Assembly: GCA_020650975.1 (NCBI GenBank)
Contig: JAIPMN010000318.1
Span: 1-35,429, forward strand
Reading direction: 5' to 3'
Length of the DNA: 35,429 nucleotides
DNA from: Apostichopus californicus
Lineage: Eukaryota > Echinodermata > Holothuroidea > Aspidochirotida > Stichopodidae
Below are positions 13,401 through 28,400 of this stretch, piece by piece. Position 1 is the first letter of the stretch. Each line of letters opens with the position of its first letter. Both the position numbers and the translations under genes were made by a program. The notes under the pieces are model-generated. The model saw only the letters and a list, made by a program, of their open reading frames with translations. It did no database searches and had not been told where the DNA came from.

Positions 13401-16400
13401 TCTTCGGTCAATTTCCAAATTTGCATTTGACAGGACTACAACCCCAGCTTGCTGAAATTTAGAAAACGGAGGTATTAAAATCCTTTATTAGTGCAACTCA
13501 GTATGTTAATAATAAGAACGCCAACATGCTTAGTTATTCCTTGCCACATTTCATAAGGGAAGCTCTTTGCAATAATTAAGTGAAAGCACATACCACAAAG
13601 GAAATTCATTCAAGTTTTACTTTTGGAGACATCCTGTTTAGAAAGCTCTAAGAATGAGCTCTGCTGACTGCAAATCACCTCCACAGAAAGCAGTAGGCTT
13701 TTGTAACTAATAAGATTTATCCAAAAATCAGGTACAATATTCATCTAAGGTTTAAATTTATCGTGTTTACCATACTTTCAGACTTGCATTTCTGACCTTG
13801 GATGACCTGTGACATCTACCACCAAGTATGAAGTTCATTCAACCTTCACCTCTTACACAAACTAACTATGTGTTTCATACAAGCTTTGATCTTAAAGTTA
13901 GATAGTTTGGATCTCGTGTGATGTCAGATGACCTTTAACCTCTATGAAACATGGTTCTTGTAGTGATTAAAATGGATCCACATACTGAGTTTGCAATTTA
14001 TCCAAGCTTTTCTTATGAAGGTATAGGGTTTACAAGATTTTTAGACTTTACATCTTGTGACCTAATATGACCTTTGACATCCACAAAAAATTCTAGGTTT
14101 CTGGACTTGCTAAGGTGGATCCACATACCAAGTATGAAGTTGAACCACTATGTACTACACACACACACATATGCCCTCACACAAGGAATACAAATCTTAA
14201 TATTAATACATAATTTTAAGATTTGAATTCCTGTCTGGCTATGTATTGTTGAAAATTTAACCCCTTCACAAACTAAACTGAACAGAAGTTGACCTCTTCC
14301 AATATCACTAGGGTTCTTGTACTCCCCAAGCAGGAGCTACATACTAAGTATGAACTTCAACAAAGATGTCCTTCTTGAGTTATAGTGTTTGCAAGGTTTT
14401 CAGACATTGACCTCTGTCTACCTCAAATGAACTTTGAACTTCACAAAAAAAAATAGGGTTCTGTATTCAATATAAAGACAGATCCGCAAACCAAATATGT
14501 TTATCTGCCATGAACCTTGTGAGTTACCATCTTTACAAGCATGTATCACATACACACTGATGCCATCACCTCCAGCAAGGAATCAAAAATGGAATATATT
14601 CACAAAGTAGCAGCTTATTAACATCTGATAAAGAGATCTACCAGAGTCTCACATATGACTCATTTTTCAAAAGTGAGGCAACTAATCAACAACATAATCT
14701 TTAACTTGATATACCTTGAACACATCAGGAGAGTCCCTTCCACCTCCTGGTCCACACCCACTATCATAGGTATCCATTGTTTGATACATCTGATGAAGAA
14801 TAAGTTGTAAATAAATTACTTGTTTTTGAACACTGCTCTCAAAAAGTTTTATCAAACTACATTAAGCCAAACTAACAATGGTTTAATTAATCTCTTGATA
14901 ATTTCTGTTATTTTCATAGTTTTATTAGAAAATGTTATCAACTGTGTCAAAACACAAAGTTCTGTTACATTGGTAAGTATGCAAAAGTTACTTCATTCAA
15001 ATAATTTCAACTGTGACGTGGTACTAGTTTTCGGTGATAAACTAGAACATTTTGAACAACCATTGCAAAATGACTTGCACCAATAAATGTATTACCCTGT
15101 CAGAGTAATAATTTCAAGATTGTACACTTGTTTTGGTTCACAAAGCAATGGTGTATGCGTGTAGCAGTCACAGATGTAAACACAATTTAAAATGGAGCTT
15201 CTCATCAAATTCCAACCCACTCACCAACTAACATTTAGAAGCCTTTACAGACTGAATTGCTTAAACCTAGGTTGCTGACAATCTGAGCAAGCCTCTTGGA
15301 GAGCTGCAGATTTGAACTATTCCTCTTCTTTCTTTTTTTTGCATCTTAAAACAGCATGTGACTGTTGCTCACTATTCCTAGAGTAGCATAGTTCTTTTGG
15401 CACAACTACCACTGACATTATTACTGACTGGTAAATATTAGAAAATCTATCTGTAACATACTCACATAATGATCACTTATAGCCTTAAATGTGTTACCCT
15501 TGTACAACTTCATAGCCCAAGATGTTTCTTCCACTTGCACTGCATAAATACAGTGGTGTTCCGTCCAGGTTGACCTAGTCGTCCGATTTCAAAACGTCCG
15601 AAAACGTCCGAAAACGTCTGAAAGTGTCTGGATGTGTCTGGTTCCATCCAAGTGTCCGGTTAGAAAAAAAACCCGTCATACCCAGTATTCAAAGCCAAAA
15701 GTGTCCAAAAACGTCCGATGTAAAGTTTACTAGCCCAAAAGTAACAAAAGAGTGGAGTGTTTATCTAGAGCATTTGCGGTCACACGGCCGCGACGATTCC
15801 TCAGCGTGATAACAATAGTCTGTAAGGATTATAAGTTCACTGACAAAACTCTGTGCAGAAATATTTACTCAATATCATTTACTATTTTGAGACTTACAGC
15901 TAGCAAGGCACATTTTTTTTCCCTGTCAGATGGATACGACAATATAATATCGGTTAATACATACAGCATTTTTCGTTTACAAGATATATATTATTAGAAG
16001 CGTGCTAAGTTCAAAGTTTGATTCCCCTGCCAGGTGGTACAGTACCGTCTCGTCCATTTTGACATGAGACACGGACGAAGTTCTGTGCCCAAATTGAGAT
16101 TTTAAAGGTTACTAGGATACAATATAACGAAATTGCAGCTGCAATATAAGGTGATGAAATCAATTTCATCGCGAAAAGTAAGCAATGCGAATTATTGGGA
16201 ACTTCATAGATATAATGAAAGTTCACTATCGATGATAAATTCGATCTTGTCGTAAACATTCAGAGTGGAATTTTATCAAAAATTAAGAAAAGTATGGTAA
16301 TTCTTTGTCGCAAGAAGTGTGTAATTAGAAAATATGTATTGAAAGAGGCATAGAGGTTGCCGCAAAACGGCGGACCTTTCATATGAAAATATGTATTATT

Positions 16401-19400
16401 GACATTTTCCGACAGTTCAAACCTTCATTGAACATCCTGTTCTCCCTCAGTTAATTTGAGTAGGCCTATGCTAAAACAAAACTTTGAACAAAAAAGAGGT
16501 GTTACGTAAAAAAACTTATACTTCTTAGAATGTAGGAAAACAGTTTCCAATTGCATGACTTTTTTTCTTGAATGTCCGTTTGCCACATAAAAAACATTTA
16601 GGATCCACAGACTGATTGGCCATGACAAAAGTGTTCGAGCACAATTTAAATGTCGCTAAGATGCTTACCAGCTCCATTCAACTTGACATTATAATAACCA
16701 GTTGTAATCGAACATCAGAAGAGTAAAATCCACGTATTCCAACATTAAGTTTCATTTGAGGTTTTCGTTTGCCCATGTCATGCATACAAATACGTGATCA
16801 CCAAATATCCCAACTACAGGTGCGCGCAGAATTGACTACCCTGGAAATCTAGGTCATGACCTGGTTTCTGCTCACAAGCCTGACACCTGTTAATTTGCAT
16901 TCCATTCTGACCTAACAAGGAGTTGTTACAACCCTGGCAAACTGCCAAGAAAACGTGCAACACTATATTAATCCGTTTCGTAAGAGAGGAGGGGTGGCCA
17001 GAGCAGTCGCCCAGGTACCTTGCTTAGCGTGTGTGAGCTCAACCTTTGCAGCAACGAGCTTTACTCTGGAAGTACAAGTATGTGCACGGCCCGCGAACAG
17101 CGAGATTTTATGTCCCTGGGGTTTGTTTCTCAAAATGTTCAAATTTTGCGAATAACATTTCCTTATTGTCAAAAAAACAACAAAAAATTTCGATAACCAT
17201 TAACAAAAAATAAAGGAAAATAACCGGACGATTGTACGGTGAGAAAAAATACACTTTAACGTAGGGTAAAACGTTCGTAACATCTGCGTATTATGAGTAC
17301 TTTCTGATGTTTCCGACATTTTGAACAGTGTTACATTTCGTGGCTCCTTGTGTGTCTGGTAATGGCGGTACGTGCGGCATTATCAATACAAAGCTTAGAA
17401 ACTTTTAAGGAGCTACGGGGGTGACATGTTAAAACATTGAATTTTTTTTTTTTAAAAAACAGGTTCCATCCGGATCTCCGTGTTGCATCTTAAACATTAA
17501 ACATTTTCGGTTGTATCGGCAGTGGTAAACAATAAAGTAACCATGCTGTAGTGTATTTATATTCGTTTTTCAGTCTGGGATTTATTGGATTACTTCATGT
17601 GTACCGTTGTTTTGAAAATGTTTTGGCCGACGTTTTGAGCCTCTAGAGGTAAAACGATATTTTTGTTGAACGGAAGCCACTCAGCCCCAGCATAAGATAT
17701 AGTGGGAATGGTTGGTTGTCGCCCGACACCAATGGGCATTATCATCAATATGTCGATATTTCTCTTATTTCTTGTTACTGCTCCCACTCCTGCTTAAATT
17801 TTCGTTTCAAAAGGTTAGTAAATGGTTGTTGTAAATTGCACGCTTTCGTCACAGCACGAAGTTAATTCAATATATTTCTTCGCAGCAATTTTGAGTTCAA
17901 ACTTGTATCACCTTTGATTTTGTTCGTAGCAGAAATACTACCCTGTACTGATAGTTTATTCCATCCGGATTATCGGACGGATTCAGACGTTTTGCGAGCT
18001 GGTATGAGAACTGCCTCTAAAATCGCTTTGAATAGAAACATAGCTTAGCTTTAAGCGTCCGGATTATCGGACACATGACGCTTTTCTGAAATGAAAGGGT
18101 TCTTGCCTCTGTAATCCTTACTGTTTTGTTACTTTGAGTCAGGCTAAAAACGTCCGGATTATCGGACAGAATCAGACATATCACCATTGTTACTTCCATT
18201 GTACCAAAATGAGAAGATCGATTTAATCTGGTGTGAAAAAGTAGGCAGTAAACCGCATGTTCTGTCCGGATTAAAAGTGGATATTGTTGGAGTAAAATGT
18301 ACAAAAACGTCCGAGCGTCCGGAGGTGTCAGAAAACGTCCTAAAGTGTCCTAAAGTGTCCGGAAACGTCTGAAAATGTCCCGTCCGGACGGTCATGTCAA
18401 CCTCGACGGAACACAAGTGTAGTTTTGAAATTGTGTACTTTGAGATGAGTTTGACCTGAACAATTCTGACTGCATTATAGAATATTCACATATATCTGGA
18501 TACTGGTCCCACTCAAAATAAAAGATACTATATGGCTACAACCATATGACCGCTCTTTACTCCTTCTCACTTCATGTATTTTAAGGTAAGGTATGTGTCT
18601 AGATACCTCACCGTACCTTTACTGATCAGGTATGGTAGATTGGAACAAACTCATTGCAAATACAATTCTAAACTAGATAGGAAATGCATGCAAAGACCTG
18701 CACCAGTTGTTACCTTATCCTTGGTGAGTCTATGGTAGTCTCTCAAGAGAAGCACTGCTTTATCCACTGCCAAAAGGCCAACTGTCGTAGAGGGTAATGC
18801 ATCAACTATTAGCTCAATTGTCTCATCTGGTCGAAATACGTCTTGTGATCGCCTTTCCATCACACTAACAGACACCTTCAGAGGAAAAGACACACTTCCA
18901 TTTTATTTATCCGAACAAAATAAGTAAACTATAAAGCCAGCAGTCAAAGTGATTCCTTGCCATGTATCATAGGGGAATATTTATTGTAAAATGACACACA
19001 AGAATTTCAATATCTGACCCCAACAACCTTTGATCTCCACTCATAAGAGGTCAGGTACTCAGTAAGGTGAAGCTACACTCTTAAATTTAGGAATAAATTA
19101 TGTTTACAAGGTTTCCAGACTTTGACCTCTGGTGAACACAAGTGACCTTTCACAGCCACCAAAACTAACAGTTCCTTGCATTCATTAAGGTGGATCAACA
19201 TACCAAGTATGAACTTCATCAAGGCTTTACTGTTGAAGTTATTGTACAGTACCTACAAATATTTTGACTTTGACCTCTGGTAACCTTTCACTGACACTCA
19301 TAAGGTAGATCTTCATACCAAGTGTGGAATTCATCCAAATACTGCTGTACAAGTTATCAATTTCACAAGATTTTGAGACTTCCACCTCTGTTGACCTCAA

Positions 19401-22400
19401 ATGACCTTTGATCATTGTAGATAACAATAAGTGTTTTTAATCACTTAGGTAGATCTACATACTGAGTATGAGTATAATGTATTTCAAGCATCATGAAAGG
19501 AAACCATCCCTTTTTGCCTGTTCACCATAACAGAGAATTAAGGGCAGTTCAAGTGGTACTGGAGGAACATCTGAATCTACCCATTATCTTGCATCCTAGT
19601 TCATTAGCCCATGACAATTTTATGGCATTCACTGTTTGGTTATTTAGCCAAATATATAGCTATTTCAGAGTATTACTTTTATTTCAGCTAACTGTTGTTA
19701 TGACTAAGCTATTTTAATGCAAACACGATGGTACCCCATAGGACACAAAATTAAAACACCTGAATTGGCAAATAGTTTCGTGACTCACTAATTTCACTAT
19801 ATCATAGCTGTGAAGAAATTACTTGCATACAATTCATTTGAAGTTTTGGCAGACAGATTTATTTAAATAATCAAAAATGAGGTAATTAAGGAATAAATTT
19901 CCAATTTTACATCCAGACTTATTTCTTACAGTAATGGAGGGTCATTTTAGAGGGTAATGGAGGGACACCAACAGTTCTGTGTTGGTAAATATATGGAGAA
20001 TGCTATTTCTCTGCTGTTATTAAATTCAATTGAAAGTACCCTAATTATCATGTCAGCAGTCAGATTAAACTAATTTGTACTTTTTGCTTAATATGGTAAT
20101 GATTGCATATATTTGAGATAAGAAATAATTCAATGCTTACAAGAGCATCTCGATTAACTGATGTAATTTTTATTTTCAAATAGAACACCAACTCTTATGG
20201 GTTGTAGAAAAGAACATTGATTCAACTATTTTTTTTGGCTTAAACGACAAGACCTATGAAGTAAGAAAGGCCACTAGCAAATTTGATGAAGGTTAAATTA
20301 GCACCTTGGGTTTGTGAGATGAATTGTGCCACAATGTGTCCACTTTGATTTCTGCCAACTCTTTACCAATCATAAAGTTAAACTAACCCTTGATACATTT
20401 ATGTGGTATCTTTACTGCACAGTGAGAGAATGATGTACTGATATTGGGAACCAAGACATATCACAGCAAACACTACCGTTCAAATTCCTACAGAAACTTG
20501 GACACAAAAGAAATCTATTCATTTCACTGACCTCATGAAAAACTTATAGTACTTTCTACTAGCTGAAGTTGATTACTTTAGTCAGTTGACTTAGTGATTC
20601 CTTGCCACACTTTGTATGAGGACATTAAAAACACTAGAAAAAACATTCTAATGTGTTGACTATTTACTGATCAACAAGATATTTGCACAAAAGTGGACCT
20701 ACCTATCAAGTAAGAAGTTCATTACCAAAGCTTTTCTTTTGCGGTTTATGTCTACATGGTTTTCAGACCTGCATATTAACGTAGAATAAACTTCAACAAA
20801 GATGCTCCCATTGAGTTTAAGGTGCATGCTTAAAAAGTTCCAAGCCTTTGGCCTGTTCAGTTCTCAAATGTCCTTTGACCCTCACAGAAAAGAATAGGGT
20901 TCTTGTACTCAATAATGTGGATCATATGTACTTAGTACGACGTTCATCCAACCCTTACTTTAAGGGTTATCAGTATCAGGTTTGAAATGTTTTCAGATTT
21001 TGAGCTTTGCCAACCTCAAACCAGGTTTGACATCCACCAGTTTTGATAGCATCTAGATGCACTCACCAAGGGGGAGCTACATACCACGTATGAACTGCAA
21101 CCAAGAAGCACTTTTTTATTTTTCACTTCTAATCTCTGTTGACCTCAAATGATCATTGGACTCTACCAATATCAATAGGGTTCTTGTACTCACTATGTTG
21201 GATCAACATACTAAGAATGAAGTTCAACAAGTACATACATTTTTGAGTTTTCATGTTAACAAGGTATTTCAGACTATGACCGATAGTGACTGCAGAGACA
21301 TTTGACCTCCACCAATTTCAATGAGGTACTTGTACTCATTTAGTTATCATGTTGACCAGGTTTTCTGCAGAAAACATTACCACTCTTGTGTTTAATGAGG
21401 TGTATCCACATCATATGTATGAAGTTTATACAAGCTTTTCTATGGGAGATATTGTGATTTCAAGGTTTTCAGATTTTGACCTGTGTTGACTAGTGATGGG
21501 AACAGGTACCGGGAACACGACCAAACAACGACTACATGGTCCAAGCCGTTACAACCTGGTTTGGAAATTCATAAAAAGCACTAGCCACGTTCACCATTTG
21601 ATGTTACATTTTTATTTATAGTTCTAGAAAAAAAAGGATAAAATTAATATGTATTCTTCTGTAATTTCATTATTTGGTGATATTCCCTTCTATCTTGATG
21701 TGATTAAGTGTAATTTTTTTTACAATTCCAGCCCAAGATAGTTTTGATCAACTACTGTATGTTCATTTACTTTTACATAAATGTGCACCATTTTGTTTAC
21801 AGTCTTAACATATATAGATGTGACTGAAGGCCTGCATAGCCTATATACGGAGTAAAATTAGGCTTATGTATGCTCCTATATTATATGCTGAGTTGGGTTT
21901 AGATTGAATGTATGAAGTTCATCCAAGCATATTTCTTTGAGTTATCCTGTTTCAATGGTTTTCAGACTGTCACCTCTGTTGACCTCAGAACTCCACAGAA
22001 AAGTTGAAGGTGGATCCAAATATTAATTATAAAATTCATTAAAGATTTGCTTGTGGAGTTCAAGGTTTACAGACTTTTACCTCTGTTGACCTCAAATGCC
22101 CTTTGACCTCTGCAGACAACAGTAGTACTCTTGTACGCAGTATAGTTGTACTCAGCAAGGTTGATCCATACACCAAGTATGAAGTTCATTAAAGTTTTAC
22201 TTTGGATTTATCATTGACCTCAAATAGTCTCACACCAAAAATACATTTTGTCACTCACAAATGAGAATCTATTACTAAGTATGAATTTCATTCCACTTTT
22301 GATTCCAGTTACTTTGTTTATAGAGAATTTAGATTCTGACCTCTGGTAAACCCAAATACCTTTTGACCCTACAAAAAGCAATATGCTCTCGTACTAGTCA

Positions 22401-25400
22401 GGGTTTCTTGTACTTAAGGCTAGGATACACAGATTAAATATTATTTTTATCCAAGTTTGAAGTTTGTGGTTGTGGTGTTTACAAGGATTTCAGACTTTAC
22501 ATGTTCAACTATGAACTTCCAAAAAACAATAGGGTTATTGTACTGTCAAAGACAGATCTCCACATATCAAGTATGCAGTTCAAAAAACCCAACATGCAAT
22601 ATACACACATACATGCAAGCACACACACAAGCATAAAGCACGCCCTTAGGTCTTCCACACCGAATCCACTAGTATACTGTACATCAAATATGTTGTATCC
22701 TAAATTGACTTTTGCAAAGTGTTTTGTACAATCTATGATGGTCCAAAAACCTTGAAAGCAGGCCTTGACAAATATTTCTAAAAGTACTCGCCATTTGGCG
22801 ACCGTGACTAACATCTAGTTGCCAAAATGCAAAATTCACTCGCCACTATGTTCGCTGTTCAAGTCTACATAGTACAGATCTACAACATCATTCCTTTCTG
22901 TAAACAAAGGTTAGGCACTTAGGCAATACATGGTGCTACTTTACTGCACATTGGAAAATTATGTTTCTGTGCAGTATGAAATTTAAACTTTTTCCACCAA
23001 AAGTAAGTGATGAACAAAGTAAACAATGTCGCAGAATCATAAATTGGCAGCTAGGCCTACTGTAGTGTCTCAAACAATTAAAATAAAACATCTGCAACAA
23101 TACCTACAAAGTTAGCTGCTTCTGTTACATTAGGGCTCCTCTAGTACAAGCATATACTGTACAGTAGTTACGTGTGCGCGATTCCTAAGCCTATACAGTA
23201 CCTCAATGCTAATTTGAACGGCTACTCCAATAGCGCAACTTCGTACATTTTCCCAATTATTCATCTTGTCTTTTAGCTGCAGATTGGTGTGCGAAAAATA
23301 TCACTTTTACTCCATTATACTGCCTAAATTAAAGCAATTTATTTTATCCTACTGTTGTTCCATGCTTTGTCGTCTAAAATGTTCTACCAAAATGACAGAT
23401 AATCGTGTATCTTGGATTGTTTTCTTCAGATCAACTCTAAAGGGGTCTTGTGTCATTAACTTAATTTAAATTTAATATCACGAAACTCGGAATAAATGGT
23501 TTACAACTTGTTAAAGTTTTTGATTATAGTAACTTAATGTTCATCTAAATTTCAGATGGGGATTTCCACATGTTTACTGTTAGTAGTCTACTTGGATTGC
23601 TAGTACTATACTCTACTGTGTAGGGGTTGCCTGCGCATAAACAAGCCGTTGTGATATCGATGTTCAATCAACTTTTTTAATTGGTAGAGAAATTAACATA
23701 TAAACACAACATATTTATGAATGCCTTTAAAACACATTATGTTCTTTGTAAGCTCAAAACGTACCCTGTAATAAATTGTTATATTAGAATTGCTTTCACT
23801 GTATATGTTTATAAATGCTCAGTGAAGTTTGTGAAAAATCTCCATACATGAGACCTTCCTGTACATAATACATTTGCAGAAAAGTTTTACACCTTAACAT
23901 GCTTCAAGTTCGCCAAGGTACTGCTTTCATCATTCTGTGAAATTTTTTGTACCGATAGCCTTGCTAATATTGGGGTTTGACTAGCCCACGAGTCACTCGC
24001 CAAAATGTTGAGCGTAGTGCATTTTCTGTTCGCCGAAGCTAAAATTCAAGTTGGCGACTGTATTTGTCAAGGCCTGCTCACCATGCCATGTGTTTTGTGT
24101 GTGTTATAGATTATATATTCAATCAACTTCACTAACTGTTCTTTGCCTTAACACTAATCTTAGTACGTGATCCATGGTGATGATGTAATGGTGGTGGTTT
24201 TTATATGTGTGTTTGTATGTCAATAGCTCTGCTATGGCATCAAATTCATTGGCTGCAGCAATGGAGCTAAAAATTTACAAGAGGGTACTCACCTGATTCT
24301 CACAGACTTTTTGAATCTCAATCCACAGAGAATCAGCTATAACATGCCCATGTTGGTTGATATAATAGGCAACAATACGGGCAGAGGGTACCATGTCATA
24401 TGATACAGGTATTCTAAATCCCTGTAAGTTATCAATGCGACTGTTCACTAGACCCGCGTGGACAATACGGCCTTTTGTCAGCACCTGTCATGGGATCAAA
24501 AGTACTATTTTATTATTTATTAAATCTCTTATATGTTTAGGTAGGAGGTCTATAAGCCATGCAGTAGAGGATAATGACAATTTAAAGGACCATTAAAATA
24601 ATAATAGAAAACCTTTAATTAACTTCAGTCTGACACTTTGCTCAACACACTACGTACACCTCATCCTCAAGTTTATGAACTTGGTAGGTTGGATGTTGTT
24701 CGTGCAGATTGTGTCTTATGTTCAACATACTAATCACACTCTATATACTCAACCAGACAACCCAGGGGCAATGTGATTTCTTGCCAAAAATATTTCACTC
24801 AGTTAATACCTGATTGACATCACTAATTTGTCCAAAGAAATTACTTAACCAGGAGTGAATTAAATAGCTAAAACCATTGTAGAGGAACTTGTAATACCCA
24901 TTTCTTGAACCATCAACCAAGTAAATCACTAATAAGCATTTCACAATATATTCTTATGCCAAAATTTCCTTATGTCAAGCATGAAATGCCTTCCTGTGTT
25001 ATCAAGAATCATAGATAATGCACAGCCTAGTCTTGTAAAGACCTTAGTATACAATCTAGTGTACCTTCCTTTTCAAAAAGCTATTTTACCATATCTATTT
25101 GCTGTACTGCACAGAGAACGCCCGTGGCAACGCTTTAATTTAACACTAGGATCTTGCACATTTCTCCCAAGCTATCTTATGTTTTCCTTTGATTTTGGCA
25201 GATTTGCTATGGAAAAGCGAAGGAGCCAATAAGGTTTGCCAATTGGTCCCACTTTCCCCAAAATGTTTATTCACGCCCTGCCTGAACAATCTCTTGGCCT
25301 TAATTAGATTGGTTTGTACACTGCGAGACGGTCGTTAATTGATGTGGAAGAAACATGATCTCACATGACAAGTAATTTCGTAACAATAATATGAATAGAG

Positions 25401-28400
25401 AATTTGTGGTTTGCATAAGTGAACACCCCTCTTTGGAGAAATGTCCAAGACGTTTGTGTGGGACAGATCCTCGAGCATGTAAAATACGGTGGGCGAGCAA
25501 ATTCGTGGTAGGCTGAAACGGACTCTGAGGCATGTACAGTTTGCATGCGAGAAAAAGAGTATTACAAACGACTTGGCCAAGACTATGCACAGCCATGCTA
25601 TATTTATTTCTTTATTAATTTAAACAGAGCTGGATGGATTACATTTACCAGTTGCTATCAATGGATGAATCAAGGCTACATGGCTTTATTTCATTAAAAT
25701 TCTTAAATATTTGAACAACTTACTGACACAACAGCTTTCCTTTAGCATTTTCCTATTTGCAATAATTATTAGAACTTCTCTGTGGTATGTTCTTTCACTA
25801 GTTACCTGCCAAATCTGATTTGACTGAACACTTTTCCAACTGAAAGTATGATAATACAATTTACCAACTTTAGCATTTATGAACATCAAATGACCTTTGA
25901 CCTCCATCAACCATAAGATTCACCAGAACTGGCATTTATTATTTAGCTTGTTTACAAGTGTTAGTTTCAAACTTTAACTATTGACCTCTACTTAAGATTA
26001 AGTACATAACTATTACTCTACATGGTTACAAGAGAAAACTTTAATTTAAACATGAATATGTTTTGTTAGTATATATAGCTTCAAATTACATTTGACATAA
26101 ACTAAAATACAGCAGAAACTAAGATCTCACTAACATGCATACCAAATATATGCAATTCATACAAGCTGTTCATAATGAAAAACATATTTAAATGCCTGGT
26201 CTTAACAAAACACAGAGAGACACACACACAATATCACACTAAATAGATTCTGTTTATTTCTAATTAAAATGGATCAAATAAAAAAACTGTCAAAGTTTAT
26301 ACACTAAAAGTACATGAATGATTAAAGTTTGCAGAAGAGATTGCACTATATGTTGCATGTCGTTAACGAACACAACACATAACACTGTCCATCTATAAAT
26401 ACAATGTTAAGATCATAACCCTTCGTTTTTTTTGTCTTTTGAAGTACTAAAGTAAAACACATATGACCAGAATGAAGCAACAGCTAAAAGGGAATGTATA
26501 GTTGTTATTGTAATTTATTATTTCCATGGAATATCACAGCAAAATCCACTTTTCAAAATAAATAATCAAATATTATACTTAACATCTCAACAGGGTATAT
26601 GCTTTGACTTTATTTTTTTTGTAATGATTTTATATACACTTTTCTTATACTCTAAAGATGTACTCTGCTAATAACTCTCATAGGTTGCTTTCAGTAGGAC
26701 ATTAAAGGTGTCTGGCATGTAATTTCATCAGCAAGATAACACATGGCTACCTTTATTACTTCACTTTTAATGGTTATTACAGTGCTTACTGTATTTACAT
26801 AGATATTGCTATATATGTTACAATAGTACAGATATGAAAACATGGAAACGTGGAAACTTACATAGTACGCTAAGTGTGGAACAACATCATTGGTCTCAAC
26901 CAGTGCTTCTACGTCCAGATCTGAATCAACCTATGGGCAAAATACCAAGAATTATATGCAACCTGCTCTCTCTGAAATTAGAGTTAATTGTGCAATCATG
27001 CAAGATTACAAAACTCACATTAGACAACCATATATAGTCTACAGGATAACAAATTGTTTCTTACCCTGTAACCTTGTATACAACCCTAATGGTCATCTTG
27101 TCACCTGGCAAGTTTATGTCAAACCTATAATTCAATACACCATTTTGTAAGAGTTTGGGCTAAGCAACTATGTTCCATATGTAACCAGGCACTGAGCTGC
27201 AGTAGAGTACCAAACCAGAACACCAACAACTGGTTAGTGATTCCTCTCTATGGCAGCATTGACTATGTAACACTGCATGCAAGATTTTCAAGTTTGATCA
27301 CAATTGGCCTTTGACCTCCACAGATAACAATCAAATTCTCATGATGAGTATTAGTCCATTAACCATAGGTTGCATTTTTCAGCTCTCTTGACCTCAACTT
27401 ACTTTATCTATATCTATATCTTCTGCAAACAGACTGGTTAGTTTGGAAGAGTTGATTTGTTCACACCTTGTCATGTCTGCCTTAATCTGATAGTGATTTG
27501 GCTACTAGCTGTGTGATGAGTTGCATAGTAGACGAATAGGCAGCTCAACCAAGGTGCAAAAAGATGGGACTAATCACTCAGCTAACCAACTGGAAAAAAC
27601 CTGCCAGTCAGTACAAACGGCGGGTTTTTGGATGCAACCCATAGCTAATGGACACTTTCGTGGCATGGGTACAAGTAAATGTATGTATGTATGATCCTCC
27701 TGCAAGCAGCAACTCATGAAGAAGCCTCATTGGTTTATCAAAGCCGCAAGCTGACCGAAGTCAGTCTCTTAGATTCATATTTACCGTCCATGATTATGAA
27801 TTGTCAATTGTCAACAACTCTGTAACTGGACGACATACAAACTGGGGACCTTATGATTGGAAGGCACCGGCGTTAACAGCTAACACTCCACAAATAAGAA
27901 ACTATACACTTAGTAGTATGTTCACCCAGCTTAACTTTGCAATAAATAGTGTTTACAAGTTTTTCAGCACTTTGACCTCTGGTTACCTCACATCATCTTT
28001 AACCTCCACAAAAAACCTATAGCAGGATGGTTCTTCATAGCATTTCATCAAAGCTTTATTCAAATTAATTCATTGGTAAGGATTTCAATACAGAACTTTT
28101 ATTCCAAAGTTGTTCAATATTCAGAAAAAACAGTCTCCCTATGTGAAATACAGGACACACTGATGTTTTACATATAAGGAAATGGACATTTTCTTTTCAA
28201 ATTTTTTACTAGTGAATCAGCTAAGCTATACTAACCACCCTTTTAGTAATTATTAATGAATGAGGAGTTACATGACATTGCTTTTTCCCTGTGAAGTATT
28301 TTCCAAACTTACTGCCAAAGTCAAGTCGTATGTATATTACAGAGAATTAGCCATATTTTGAGCCCATTTGTGATAACCAGCTGCTGACCCCTTGAAGTTC

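Noticed and set aside
15556-18414. Transposase gene within the 2.86-kb element
   Set aside because: No ORF beyond about 95 codons and no DDE-type motif in any frame; treated as non-autonomous.
22509-22814. Minus-strand ORF of 101 codons with a Cys-rich hydrophobic stretch
   Set aside because: It spans the end of an interspersed repeat, its CACACACA tract and the beginning of the 22757 element; the low-complexity Cys/Val run comes from the dinucleotide tract.
25300-25596. Three overlapping minus-strand ORFs of 61-98 codons
   Set aside because: They occupy different frames of the same stretch, show no family motif, and have no splice relation to the C3-like exons.
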